A DNA stretch of 64,000 nucleotides from Cladopsammia gracilis (taxonomy: Eukaryota; Cnidaria; Anthozoa; Scleractinia; Dendrophylliidae), in assembly GCA_022457155.1 (NCBI GenBank), contig JAJGOT010000309.1, positions 946,501 to 1,010,500 of the forward strand, read 5' to 3'. Position 1 is the first letter of the stretch. The number at the start of each line of letters is the position of its first letter. Made by a program: the position numbers and the translations under genes. The notes under the pieces are model-generated. The model had not been told where the DNA came from. It worked only from the letters and a program-made list of their open reading frames with translations, and did not search any database. Positions 35,201-45,312 of the stretch are shown piece after piece.

Positions 35201-35719
35201 TTCCAAAACAAGAAATCGAAGACATTTTCGAAGAAGCAAATCTTCAAGATGATCGATACATATACTTTGAAGGTAAGTTTAATATTGTATACTGGAAAAC
35301 AGGCTAATGAACAAAAATTATGTATTATAAGCTAAATACCTATAAAACCTGTAAAAGACCATAGTCCCTCCTCCCTTGCACAAAATTCGTCGTATTAGTT
35401 GAGGAACCAGTATTTTACTATTCATTCATGGTTGACTCGAAGTTAAAAATGTTTGGACTTTTTGTCATATTTATATTTATATTTATATTTATATTTATAT
35501 TTATATTTATATTTATATTTATATTTATATTTATATTTATATTTATATTTATATTTATATTTATATTTATATTTATATTTATATTTATATTTATATTTAT
35601 AACAATTTTATAAATTTTCGGCCAGTGTCAATGATCTTTTTTTGTTCTGTTTTCTTTCAGAATTTTCCAGGCTTTTGGTTCCACTCATCAATAGAGACTT
35701 GGACATCATCTGCTTATAA
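29297..35719 (+). CDS. Divergent calmodulin-like EF-hand protein, copy 3 (156 aa, five exons)
   Basis: Exons: ATG alone at 29297-29299 (then GTAAGT), 29807-29834 (28 nt, EKLSCEEIK), 34414-34557 (144 nt), 35036-35272 (237 nt) and 35661-35719 (TAA). Exon lengths and intron phases match copies 1 and 2, which makes the tiny first two exons convincing although a 4.6-kb intron follows. Calcium loops are largely lost: EF1 20-31 [14 protein letters not shown]2 56-67 [12 protein letters not shown] and EF4 127-138 [12 protein letters not shown] lack key ligands. Only EF3 92-103 [12 protein letters not shown] keeps Asp1, Asn3, Gly6 and Glu12. The fold is kept ([28 protein letters not shown]), so it may be a mostly calcium-insensitive partner or scaffold; that is inference. 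Intron 2 holds a 3.5-kb transposon and intron 4 a hexanucleotide repeat. AATAAA lies at 35756. It is head-to-head with copy 2. Confidence 0.85.
30391..31310. repeat. 142-bp tandem array, about 6.5 units, inside element F
   Basis: Near-identical units with GATCCGTACGGAGCGTACGG and CACGGTCCGTGAATTGCATC at a strict 142-bp step (landmarks near 30533, 30675, 30817, 30959, 31101 and 31243). The last units carry a shared ACGGACCGT to ACGAATCGT change, so the array grew by stepwise duplication. ORFs repeating every 142 bp on both strands are artefacts. Confidence 0.92.
31542..31613 (-). mobile_element. Penelope-like element 3' fragment inside element F
   Basis: Its minus strand matches the tail of the PLE at 58164-58235: CGAAACGTCAGCTTTCTCGA, then ACGGTGGCTAATTTACCTTA, then the TCGACTxAGTCGATAA palindrome. 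It is cut just inside the hammerhead-like hairpin. Confidence 0.7.
32610..33325. repeat. Tandem array of 125-149-bp units inside element F
   Basis: Units contain CTCGCGTGT.TGTTCGGGTTTAG, then ATAGATATTTGGTGTAGTGG, then TTGTCGCCTCACGCTTAAAG. Landmarks lie at 32851, 32976, 33118 and 33267. Unit length varies by internal indels, unlike the strict 142-bp array at the other end. Confidence 0.85.
33326..33780. repeat. 127-bp tandem array, about 3.5 units, inside element F
   Basis: Units with ACGTTCCGTACGAAACGTAC and GTTATTCACACTGACTGAGT; landmarks at 33344, 33471 and 33598, a constant 127-bp step. The CGTACGG and ACGGACCGT words are shared with the left 142-bp array. Confidence 0.88.
35468..35600. 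repeat. (TATTTA)n hexanucleotide microsatellite
   Basis: About 22 perfect six-base repeats in intron 4 of calmodulin-like copy 3. The Ile-Phe repeat ORF here is an artefact. Confidence 0.95.
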
Positions 35720-35755
35720 AAACTTTGCTTTGCGAGTGTGTCATTTCTGTTATGA

Positions 35756-35761
35756 AATAAA
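35756..35761 (+). terminator. Poly(A) signal AATAAA of calmodulin-like copy 3
   Basis: The canonical hexamer begins 37 bases after the stop codon of exon 5. It fits a very short 3' UTR. Confidence 0.55.
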
Positions 35762-35869
35762 CGTGATACTAAGCGCCGTAACTGTTTGAAAACCGCTCAA
35801 TATAAAGTAAAGAAACGTTTTTCCTCGCTTGTATGTTTTTAAAGGGGAATAGGGGTGTGGTATTAGCAA

Positions 35870-36395
35870 TAGCGCACGATTCCCATCAATATATACCGGT
35901 TTCGCGATCTTCGACTCAGCGTGATTTGTTGGCTCTTGGACTTTTTCAATTACAGGCGCAGACAAACCAGTCAACAAATCAAAATCAAAGCAAATACACA
36001 TAGCCGCCGCCAAGCGCGGGAAAACGCGTGCAAGCAAGTCACGATAATTGGTTTTGGTTTTACTTTTGATTGGTTGAGAAAAAGGCGCGAGATTGCTAAG
36101 GCAATCACAAAACGAGCTTTAAAGCGACGCTTTAATTCAGTGTCTTTTCATTAATCACTCTGACCAATCACAACGGATACAGGCAATAAAATGTACCAGT
36201 CAGAAAACACAGCAAATATACACACATGCATACATGCATACCAGGAGTGGGAAAACACTTGCGAGCAAGACACATTTGGTTTTGGGTTTATTTCTCATTT
36301 GTTAAGAAAGTGGCACAAAACATAGCAATACAAAACCAAGGCAAACACGAATCACTTTTTGACAGTCAATTGAAAATTGATCCGATGGCGGTCAT
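35870..36395. mobile_element. Two degenerate copies of the GGGAAAACGCGTGCGAGCAAG MITE family
   Basis: Copies at about 35870-36135 and 36150-36395 share AAGCGCGGGAAAACGCGTGC, GCAAGTCACG...TTGGTTTTGG and CTCTGACCAATCACA with the better-preserved element at 49168-49455. The inverted ends are largely lost. Non-coding. Confidence 0.6.
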
Positions 36396-37277
36396 GATTA
36401 TAAAACACGCATTTTATGTAGTCATAATTTCACACCAACATGTCGAAACCGCCGGACGTCTGCCAGACTAGTCTCAAGATCAGTGCTGTTCCATTACACT
36501 CAATATAAGCAGCTGCTAGATGTTTTTTTTTTTAACGCTACCACTGTTTTTGTTGAAAATTGCAAATAACTCAACAAAGAAACTTAAACTGGACTGTTAT
36601 TTTTATGTTTGGTGTTAAAATGCATTTATTGCCTATCTTCCATCAGGAACATGGTTTTGAATCATAGAATTCTAATAAGTTGCTAGAATTAATTTGCTAT
36701 AAAATTACCTCTAGTAATAAACGTTTGTAACTATTTGGCTAAGCAAACAAAAAGAATGGCAGAAGGAGATTGTACGTACACTTTAGTTTAGTCACGTTTT
36801 CGTCATGGGTGTTTCGCCACTACAATAAAGTATTGAACACACTTGATTTAAGACATATACGTTTTTAAATTATAAAATTTTATTTAAGAATATAAATTAA
36901 TTTGGACAAGCGAAGTGATTGAACTTTTTTAATAAAATGTTTGTTATTAAAGGGTAGTATAACCGAAGTACAAGAAGCAAGGCTTTTGATCGAAGTTAAA
37001 TTGAATAATAGAATAAAAGCGTTAAAAGCGAGGTTTCAAGTTTCAATGGAGCTTTTCATACCGCTTTTCAGTGTTGATTTTGAGCGGTTGAGGTTATGAG
37101 GGTTTGTTTTACTCATGTTTCAATTTATCTTTTTAAAAGCACAGGTGATCATATTCATACTTTGTTATTCATATTCCTTTTCATATTCTTTTTCATGTGG
37201 AATTTTGCCAAAATCGCAAATAACGATTGTTGAAGCTTTCAGTCTGCTCGCTTAAGCCTGTGGATTTCTAGTTATCA
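36396..37277. other. Upstream region of GPCR 1, no gene seen
   Basis: AT-rich, non-coding sequence. It probably contains the promoter and any 5' UTR exon of the receptor, but I see no decisive element. Confidence 0.3.
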
Positions 37278-38204
37278 ATGGCTAACAAGACCTCAACTCA
37301 GGTCATATCGCCATCACCATCGTGTTTTCATCTTCTTGATCCTACTTTCCACCAGGTTCCAGAACGTTTTCTCTTGAATCTTGTAACAGCCATCATCAAT
37401 ATCATTTCCTCTCCTTTTGCTGTTGTTTCAAACTTGTTAATTGCCGTCGCCATTCTTAAAAACGTACGACTTCGAACGCCGTCAAATCTTCTGATAGCAG
37501 GCTTGGCGCTCTCCGATATTTTAGTTGGTCTTGCAGTTCAACCAGGTTACATCACCTACCGACTTCTGGAAAACCAGCGTCGCTCAGTTCCTTGCTTCGT
37601 TCGAATTATGTACGCTAATACATTCTATATTTGTTGTGGAGTGTCTTTTATGACCCTCGCGGCTGTCAGCTATGAGCGACTTGTTGCAGTTCGATTGCAG
37701 GCAAGGTACAATGATGTTTTCTCGTCAAGACGAGTCCTTAAGTATATGGCGGCTATCTGGATACTGAATCTCTTTTTAGCAAGTCTGCAATGGGCGGGAA
37801 TAAGCAAAATCTCAAAAGCAATGCACTTTATCGTATGGCTTCTCTGTGTTCTGGTTTCTGGAACAACAAACATTGGAATTATCTGGGTTTTGCGCCGACA
37901 CCGTCTTCAAGTGCAATCGCAACAATTTACAAGCGACAATATCCGAAAGCAAAGAGAAGCCAGACTTGCAAGAAGCATCTCTTTTGTTGTTGGGGTGTAT
38001 TTGCTTTTTAACACCCCTGTTTTATTTGCAAAAATCTATCACCAGATTTTAGGACAGGACATCAAGACTTATAACCACTATAGTTGGACAGAAACTCTTG
38101 CTTTTCTTAACTCGTGCACAAATCCACTGATCTGTTATTGGAAGAACCGTCAAATTCGTGAAGGGGCTGTGGTTTTACTTAAAATAATGCGCTGCAATCA
38201 CTAG
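37278..38204 (+). CDS. Class A (rhodopsin-like) GPCR, cnidarian expansion member 1
   Basis: Single-exon plasma-membrane receptor of 308 aa with seven predicted helices. N-terminal NKT glycosylation site at residue 3. Asn52 (1.50) in SNLLIAVAI, Asp80 (2.50) in LALSDILVG, Cys106 at the top of TM3, SYERL at 131-135 in place of DRY, Trp161 in TM4, Pro247 in TM6 without the CWxP tryptophan, and NPLIC at 282-286 in place of NPxxY. The loop between TM4 and TM5 is very short (AGISKISKAMHF) and has no cysteine, so the usual TM3-ECL2 disulfide cannot form. Short, cysteine-free ECL2 is also a trait of melanocortin-type receptors, and cnidarian relatives are often named melanocortin- or adenosine-receptor-like; the ligand here is unknown. 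Two close paralogues lie at 41743 and 49564. Confidence 0.85.
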   Translation: MANKTSTQVISPSPSCFHLLDPTFHQVPERFLLNLVTAIINIISSPFAVVSNLLIAVAILKNVRLRTPSNLLIAGLALSDILVGLAVQPGYITYRLLENQRRSVPCFVRIMYANTFYICCGVSFMTLAAVSYERLVAVRLQARYNDVFSSRRVLKYMAAIWILNLFLASLQWAGISKISKAMHFIVWLLCVLVSGTTNIGIIWVLRRHRLQVQSQQFTSDNIRKQREARLARSISFVVGVYLLFNTPVLFAKIYHQILGQDIKTYNHYSWTETLAFLNSCTNPLICYWKNRQIREGAVVLLKIMRCNH

Positions 38205-38400
38205 TCAGTTTACACAGACCAAGTTATATTGTCTCTAGCTCGCCCTCTGATTGGTTGTAGCTTATTGATTGTAATAGAACGGTTTTTAACTGTCGAAAGT
38301 AAATTGCCTTAATCTGCTTTAGTTTTACATTACTTCTCTTTGTCACGTGTGACTATTAATCACCATATGGTCAGAAATATGACTTACAAGCATACTACCG

Positions 38401-38559
38401 GTGTACATTCCAGTGGCGGGTCTAAGGGTTGGGGCCGGGGCGCCCGGGCACCCTCTTTTCTCGCCTTGTGAGGGTTTTTTTCCTGGTCCTCCAGTTTTTT
38501 TTTTCTTCTTCTTCTTCTTCTTCTCCTTCTCCTTCTTCTTCTTCTTCTTCTTCTTCTTC
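38401..38559. repeat. GC-rich dispersed repeat piece followed by (TTC)n
   Basis: GTGGCGGGTCTAAGGGTTGG and CGCCCGGGCACCC, then a (TTC)n-rich run at 38502-38559. The composition contrast with the AT-rich surroundings suggests an inserted repeat; no ends are visible. Confidence 0.5.
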
Positions 38560-39390
38560 AAAAACCAACATTTCTCAATTCCAATTCAGTCTGGAATTTA
38601 AAGGCCACAGTTCTGTCACTCTCGTTAAACCAAGTTAAACGAAGTCTGTTTTTGATATGTTCAGGGGAAAATTATTGTCCTTAATTTGACAATTAAACAT
38701 ATTATGTTAATCGCCTTAGTCCAAGGTTTATATTGAAAATGTTACTATATTTGATATACGAATCCGAAGAAATCTGAAAGTATAGGGCTTGTGTTTGTTT
38801 CTTTGTTTTCAGATATTACGCGCTCTCGCAAAGACACTGCAGTTGAACCTTCCGTAAGCGAAGACGGGAGGTGATTACTTAAGGGAGGTCAGACCGTAGG
38901 GATCATAACTTTGTAGCGTGTAGTAATTCAATACATCAGCGCAAAATGTTGTATCATTTACATGTTTTGGAGTTGTACTGTAACAAATTTTTCAATCTGC
39001 GTCTGTTGTGACATCAAAGTATGGTTGAGTGGTCGCTTACCAGAGGTTAAAAACAATAGAAACATTCAAATCACCAGCGTTGAAAGTGGTCGCAGTCTCT
39101 CTCTTAAGAGAGGTTTTGAGTATAGTTATTTGACTGGAAAAAGAAGTCGCTAAGAAGAGACGGTCGCACATGAGGATTCTACTTACACTATAATTGACAC
39201 TTAGATAAATATTGTAACTCAAATCATTTTTTATTATAGCCTATATTAAATGGACATCGAATCTCACGGGCAATGACAGTAATGTGCGACAATTATAGAC
39301 AACTTTTATATTTTACACTTAGTTAATAACTATTTCAATTCGTAATCATTTTTAATTATAGCTTTTTTTAAAATTTATACACTCCTTATG

Positions 39391-39590
39391 AAGTTTGATT
39401 TTGTATCCTTCATCTTTATTATTTTGTGGCGTGGGAGCCTGGAAACTAGCTCTTAAGCTAAACGTACTGAGCACACATTCTGCTTGGTAAGCCTGTGCCG
39501 TAACAGTCTAAATGAAGTTTTATTTTGCATCTTTTATCTTTATTATTTTGTGGCGTACCTGGAAACTAGCTCTTAAGCTAAACGTACTGA
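39391..39590. repeat. Duplicated block of about 76-80 bp (LINE 3' UTR-like)
   Basis: TTTATTATTTTGTGGCGT and GGAAACTAGCTCTTAAGCTA appear twice, at 39391-39470 and 39515-39590. The second copy is followed by AATAAAGAATTGATTGATGA, which resembles the simple-repeat tail of a LINE. No coding sequence remains. Confidence 0.5.
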
Positions 39591-39675
39591 CCAAGTTAAA
39601 TAAAGAATTGATTGATGATTGATTGACTTTACTTTAATCAAGCCATAAAAGCATCTAGGCTGACAGTTTATAGTT

Positions 39676-39678
<3 letters not shown>

Positions 39679-39708
<30 letters not shown>
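39679..39708. repeat. (AAT)n microsatellite
   Basis: About ten trinucleotide repeats between GPCR 1 and GPCR 2. Confidence 0.85.
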
Positions 39709-39709
<1 letters not shown>

Positions 39710-39943
39710 TATTTTAATAGCGCCATACCCATGGGCTCATGGCGCTTTACAGCACAATAGTTCAACAAAAATTAAATTCAAAAATTTACATCAGTGATAA
39801 AAAACAAAATATATAAAAAATATTAACTAAAATTCAAATCTTAATGTTTACAATAACTATATACATTATTCTACGGACAGTACTTCGCGAAATACGTTTT
39901 CGTTAATATCGGACCCATCTTCCAATCGTTTTCACCATCAACA

Positions 39944-40347
39944 ATAGGTGGTTTTCACGTAACGTCACGGCGGCCATGTTGGTGCACACCTACAAAAAAA
40001 TTTTAATGAACTTCTTTTGTTATGTGCACCAATATGGCCAAATTACAAAACTGAATGCAAGGCTGGCACTACAGCAAAGGGCAGATTTATTAATTGCCAA
40101 TATTTCGACTAATAGTATTAGTCTTCCTCAGGGCCAGGGCTATAGCCTTGCATTCAGTTTTGTATTTTCACATTCAAGTGACGCCTGGCACGAGATCTTT
40201 CACAAGGAAGATCCGGCAACTATACCAGCAAGTTTAATTTCTGCGTCGTGTGGACCTCTGCATTAAAGGTTTTTCCAATATGGCCGCCATGGCCTTTGTC
40301 ATTTGAGTCCCACAAGACTGAAAGTCACGTGAGTGCAAACCATCTAT
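39944..40347. mobile_element. Copy of the 27907 MITE family, split by a 246-bp insertion
   Basis: Ends ATAGGTGGTTTTCACG and CGTGAGTGCAAACCATCTAT are inverted relatives of the MITE at 27907-28060 and keep its CCATGTTGGTG and CTCAAATGACAAAGG blocks in reverse order. CCAATATGGCC occurs at both 40029-40039 and 40275-40285, bracketing the inserted piece as a possible 11-bp target duplication. Confidence 0.7.
40044..40164 (-). mobile_element. 121-bp hairpin with a hammerhead-like core, part of the inserted piece
   Basis: Perfect 21-bp inverted ends (TACAAAACTGAATGCAAGGC and complement). On the minus strand, 40131-40102, it contains CTGAGGAA, then a GACTAAT/ATTAGTC stem, then GAAAT. This is the same layout as the PLE-linked hairpins at 20919 and 58144, so it may be a small retrozyme-like or PLE-derived piece. 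Confidence 0.5.
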
Positions 40348-41742
40348 AACGGGATCTGAGTACAACATTAGAAATAATAATAATAACTTTATTAACGTGT
40401 CATTCGTTCTAGTTTAGAAATGTTTCAAGAAATGTTTCAAGGAATATACATATTTCGTTTACTTTATAGTTAATAAATGTCGTCGGCGCCCCCATCAAAT
40501 AATATATACACCAAATTGAAGAAACGTTGTCGGGTGAAAAGCATAAACCATGAACGATGCGACCCAAAGGTTTTCTGGGAAATTGGATAAATTAACCTTC
40601 GTCTCTAACAGAATACACATTATATCAACACAAGATGCATGAATCATGCTCTAAAATGTCTCAAGCAAAGAACACATCTTGATTATCGAGAAATGATATA
40701 TTACTCAGCTTGCCAATGCAGCCTACCCATAATTCCATTCGGTCTCATCGTTCATGGTTCATGCTTTTCACGGGTCAACGTTTCTTCAATTTGGTGTATA
40801 TATGCCAGGCTTAATGTCAGTCTATGTTTCCAAAAATATCATGTAATGAAGAACTATCCAAAATGTAATAACATGTGCCTGGGTACTGTGTCAATAACAA
40901 AAACAAGCTGCTGTTGGAATTGTCATTCTTGTTTTCTTTTGTAGACAAACATGTTGAAATTACTATTTGTTGTTATCCCCTGATAATGACTTCACACTGA
41001 ACTAGCATTGTTGGTGTTAAAATGTATTTTTTTCCTGTGCCTCTTTTTGCATTTTGGTTTTTAATGTTCAAATGAATTCTAAAAATGCGTCCCCCATGTT
41101 AAACAGGTTCGAATTTAAACACTTTTTCATCTCTGTAAATGCTTTGTCTTTAAAAGGAACAAAAACCGGAAATAAATTTTTAGGAGTTAACTGTGAATCA
41201 ATTGTAATTTCGATTTTTCCCCCATGAGCTCGAATTTTCCACGGCCACAGCAAAGTTTTCAATAACAACCTAAAAACGTTGTACTTAGGATGAATCATCG
41301 ACTTCTTTTTTTTTCTGGTAGGGGGTATCGCATGTAATAAATGGCAAAAGATTTAATTATAAAAATTTTAATCAACAAAAAGTCCTTATTAAAGCTGATT
41401 GCGCGTTTCAACAAAGCACAATATACAGTGTAAAAAGTCATCACATAATATCATCTAATCATGAGAATCATAGATAACTTCGAAAGAGACCTTCCTTTGT
41501 TGTTCATATTATTTTTCTTTATCTCCATTTGAGAAGCTGAAGTTGTGAAGATATAGTTTCACTTACCGGTATTATTTTTTCATTTTTCCTTGCAACGGTG
41601 ACAGGCGTTTATTTTCACATTGGGTTTAACGTCAAAAACAACAACGGCATGTTAAATTAAATTATTTAAGCAGATCATTTTACGAGGAAATCGCAAATAT
41701 AGTTGTGGACGAACTCCTGTTGATAAGATAGCGGATGGATAT
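40348..41742. other. Intergenic region between GPCR 1 and GPCR 2, no gene seen
   Basis: An inverted pair AAACGTTG(T)C...CATGAACGATG / CATCGTTCATGG...CAACGTTTC lies at about 40500-40800, possibly a degraded foldback element. No convincing coding exon. Confidence 0.3.
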
Positions 41743-42684
41743 ATGAATCTTATGGCTAACAACACCTCAACTCTGCAAGTCTCATTACCATCGTCAACTT
41801 GTTTTCATCTACGCGATCCCTCGTTCCACCAAGTTTCAGAACGTTTTCTGATGAATCTTGTAACAGCCATTATCAACATCATTTCCTCTCCTTTCGCTGT
41901 TGTTTCAAACCTTTTAATCGCCGTCGCTATCTTCAACAACGCACGACTTCGAACGCCGTCGAATCTTTTGATAGGATGCTTGGCGCTCTCCGATATTTTG
42001 GTTGGTCTTGCAGTTCAACCAGGTTACATTACCTATCGACTTCTGGAAAACCAGCATCGTTCAGTTCCTTGCTTTGTTCGAATTGTATATGCCAATGCGT
42101 TCTATATTTGTTGTGGAGTGTCTTTTATGACCCTTACGGCTGTCAGCTATGAGAGACTTGTTGCAGTTCGACTTCAGAGAAGGTACAATGACGTTTTCTC
42201 GTCAGGACGAGTCCTTAAATATATGGTAGCCATCTGGGCCCTCAATATTCTGTTAACAAATCTGCAATGGGCGGGAATAAGCAAAATCTCAAAGGGTATT
42301 CATTTAATCGTGTGGTTTCTCTGTATTCTGGTTTCTGGGACAGCAAACATTGGCATTGTTTTGGTTTTGCGTAGACACCGTCGACAAGTGCAATCGCAAC
42401 AACTGTTTACCGAAAATATGCAAAGGCAGAGAGAAGCCAGGCTTTCGAGAAACATCTTGCTCATTATAGTAACCTACTTGTTGCTTAACACGCCTTTTTT
42501 ATTCGCAAAAATCTATCACCAGATTTTACAGCAAGACATTAAGACTTACAATCATTATAGTTGGTCAGAAACCCTAGCCTTTTTAAATTCTTGCACAAAT
42601 CCAATTATATGCTATTGGAAGAACCAACAAATTCGCCAAGGAGTTATATCAATACTGAAAAGGATATGCTGCTATCTGACGTAG
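41743..42684 (+). CDS. Class A GPCR, cnidarian expansion member 2
   Basis: Intact single-exon paralogue of the receptor at 37278, 313 aa from this ATG. The fourth codon is also Met (41752) and lines up with the starts of the other two copies (MANNTS / MANKTS), so it may be the real start, giving 310 aa. It keeps NKT/NNT-type N-glycosylation, SNLLIAVAI in TM1, LALSDILVG in TM2, SYERL at the end of TM3, the cysteine-free short loop AGISKISKGIHL before TM5, LLNTPFLF in TM6 and CTNPIICYW in TM7. The strongest changes relative to copy 1 are in TM4, TM6 and the C-terminal tail (ISILKRICCYLT). It is on the same strand as copy 1, 3.5 kb away, so tandem duplication is the simple origin. Ligand unknown. 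Confidence 0.85.
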   Translation: MNLMANNTSTLQVSLPSSTCFHLRDPSFHQVSERFLMNLVTAIINIISSPFAVVSNLLIAVAIFNNARLRTPSNLLIGCLALSDILVGLAVQPGYITYRLLENQHRSVPCFVRIVYANAFYICCGVSFMTLTAVSYERLVAVRLQRRYNDVFSSGRVLKYMVAIWALNILLTNLQWAGISKISKGIHLIVWFLCILVSGTANIGIVLVLRRHRRQVQSQQLFTENMQRQREARLSRNILLIIVTYLLLNTPFLFAKIYHQILQQDIKTYNHYSWSETLAFLNSCTNPIICYWKNQQIRQGVISILKRICCYLT

Positions 42685-44029
42685 TGGAACCAAATCAGCT
42701 TATATTAGCTCTTGTTCGCATTCTGATTGATTGATTTAACGTCAATGATAAATCAGTGAAAAAATGCTTCAATTTAGTGATTCAAGAAAAATGAACTTGA
42801 CTGTTTTATCATAGTTAACTCAGTCAGTCCTTTGTTATATGTTTTTGTTCTCCATTTCTTTTGTTCGTTTGCCTTGATCCTGCACAAAACACAAAAGGTA
42901 TTGAAATGCATATGAGCAACTGACCAGTAGAAACATTTGGGCTCACACGTTAAATAAAACAATGTGCAAGGTCACGGTTCGTTCAGCATAAAACAAAGCA
43001 GCTTTGTACACTCTTTTTGAAATTTGTTGAGCTTCATAACTAATGATTCTATCTGTCCCATTTAATTCTGATTAGCCAAAACAGTCATTGCACACCAGTT
43101 TTAAATGTATACCAAAGAAATAGATATTGACTACAATTATCTTTCATGCCATCGATCATTGGTTCACTGACTAAACGTTGTCTATCGTGCAAGACGTTAT
43201 CGTAATGTAAAATTCCGAGTTTAATGAGGCTTCTCATGGAGTATTACAATAGAAATTGTGATCAAACATACTGTTGTATTTTAAAGTTCCATTTCGCCTG
43301 CCTTAAGATCTGGGATATATATTACATTTGAAGCTTTCTATGCCAGTGAGATTAAAATTATGAATAACAAAACTTTTCTAATGGTCTGGTTTAGTTTTAA
43401 TGTTTGATTTATGAGTGCCATTCAACCGCCTGGTTACCAATTTCAGATCTCGAATGGAGTGAATTCATTTTTTTCTTCCATTTTCTCCTTCATCGTGATC
43501 AAACAATCCGCACAAGCCCTCCGAATCGCCATCCGAGAAACTATCGATATTATTTCTTAATCTTCGTTTTATTATTGAAGTGATGGAAAGCGTGTTTTGC
43601 ATTGAGCAAATGACGTCACGACACTAAACAATAGCTCTAAAATCATAAAGTGAGACACACGTAACATTCAAGAATAAACCTTGATGACGACGACTCTGAA
43701 CTTGCCATAATTCCGATAAATAGGCGAATTATGTCTTTGAAAATTATACTTATTACTTCACAACTGCCTCGTACGGAAAGAGTGCGCGTTTTGTAAAATT
43801 TGAAACAAGTAGACGATTAATTTTCCATGTCTTGCTCGGCAACCGTAGAAATAGCATTGTTTGGTCTCCACGAAGAACCCATAATGGTCCGTCATCTCTT
43901 GCTTCAGACACCTTGAACCACAATTCATGTAAGAATGGCACCAATTACTGGTCGTTTATATCCCTGAGCGCCGCCATTTTGAAAACCGAAAAGAAGTTGG
44001 TAACGAGGTTGGTGGTGAGGATTACATTA
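42685..44029. other. Non-coding stretch, no gene seen
   Basis: AT-rich sequence downstream of GPCR 2. Short ORFs on both strands (43753-43944, 43832-44083) overlap and show no domain. Confidence 0.35.
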
Positions 44030-44395
44030 CGGAGCTTAAGCAGCCATAACGGCGACGGCAGCGAGAACTGCACAAAACAATAGGTTGAATGAGTGAAAAC
44101 AATGCCTCTGCACGTGCTTTTTTTCAATTTGGTACATTTCATTTCCGTTCCCTGCAAAACAACAAAGTCAAATGGCCAAATTATAGGTTTCGTGGAGAAC
44201 ATGAAAACACGACGGTTAATTTTCCTTTCTCTATTTGAACTTGAAAGCTGTCCCTGCGCTCCTGGACAATCCAGTCACGTTAGACAAACTAAACAAATTG
44301 GAACAACTGTAAAATAGTTTAAAATAGCACGTATCCTCTTTCCAAGTGACGTTTTCCTTGGCGTTGCCGTAGTCGTTGCATGTTTAAGCCCCCTT
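44030..44395. mobile_element. MITE with CGACGGC/GCCGTAGTCG inverted ends
   Basis: Left CGGAGCTTAAGCAGCCATAA followed by CGGCGACGGCAGCGAGAAC; right GTGACGTTTTCCTTGGCG, TTGCCGTAGTCGTTGCATG, TTTAAGCCCCC. The inside is non-coding although open for short stretches. A tiny ends-only relative lies at 23235-23274. Confidence 0.7.
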
Positions 44396-45268
44396 TGATT
44401 GTGACTGGTACAAGAGGCAGGTGTTTATTTTCACTTTTGCCATCAAAACGTCCAAAAGGTCCTTTCCAATGTAACTCCCCCTTTTAAGGCGGTATCCGTC
44501 ATATGTCTTGTCAGATATTTTGATATTTTTGTTATGTCACGTGACCTGTTTTCCTTAAATGGCGGTTTCCATTGACATATGGACACGATTAAAAGGCGGC
44601 ATATTAAGCCCTACTAGGAGTCACAGAAAAAGGAATAAACAAGATGAATATAATGTGACTATCTATTCCCGATTTTCGTTGAAAGATTTTAACCGTTATA
44701 AGGCAAATGGAAGTCACGTGACCCAAAGTTGATCAAATGGATACAAACGCGAATAACAAAATTCTTGCCAAGTTTCATAAAGATTAGATAAATGCTTTTA
44801 CTTGAAATAAATGGTTGAGTCAAGCCTTAACACACTTGATTTAATACACAAATTTAGCTTGACTGCATGCACACTCCAAGTCAACGAAGAAGGAAATAAA
44901 ATTGATTTCATGAAAGGTGATCTTGACTGAACTATTGCTACTTATCAAAAGGAACTTTAGAAGTCGTAAGGAATTCAGAAATGTATATTAAAGCAGTAGT
45001 GTCCTTCACAGCCATTATTTGTATCGTCATGCTCCCCTCCCCACCCCCCCCCCCCCCCCAAAGGTTTGGTGAATCCAGCCACTAGTAATCATTCTGTTAA
45101 ATATCAAAACAGTAGATATTTTCACGGTTTCTAAATCCGTGTTCATTCACGGAGGGTAATGTCTGCGTTTACAATTCACCGCGTAGTATTATCCATCCAA
45201 GACCAATAGTCGGGCGATACAGCGAGAAAACAACTATCCGACCTCGATCTATCTATTAACTAGAAATA

Positions 45269-45312
45269 CGTACGTACATACATACATACATACATACATA
45301 CATACATACATG
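45269..45312. repeat. (CATA)n microsatellite
   Basis: About ten tetranucleotide repeats. The 300 bp that follow are GC-richer and contain TCGCAGAACTTCGCGAAGCT and a TTGCCAGGCAA palindrome. I could not assign them. Confidence 0.85.

Noticed and set aside
35428..35613. Ile-Phe repeat peptide
   Set aside because: Translation of the (TATTTA)n microsatellite in an intron.
37670..38052. Other-frame ORFs within GPCR 1
   Set aside because: Overlap a receptor with full seven-helix conservation.
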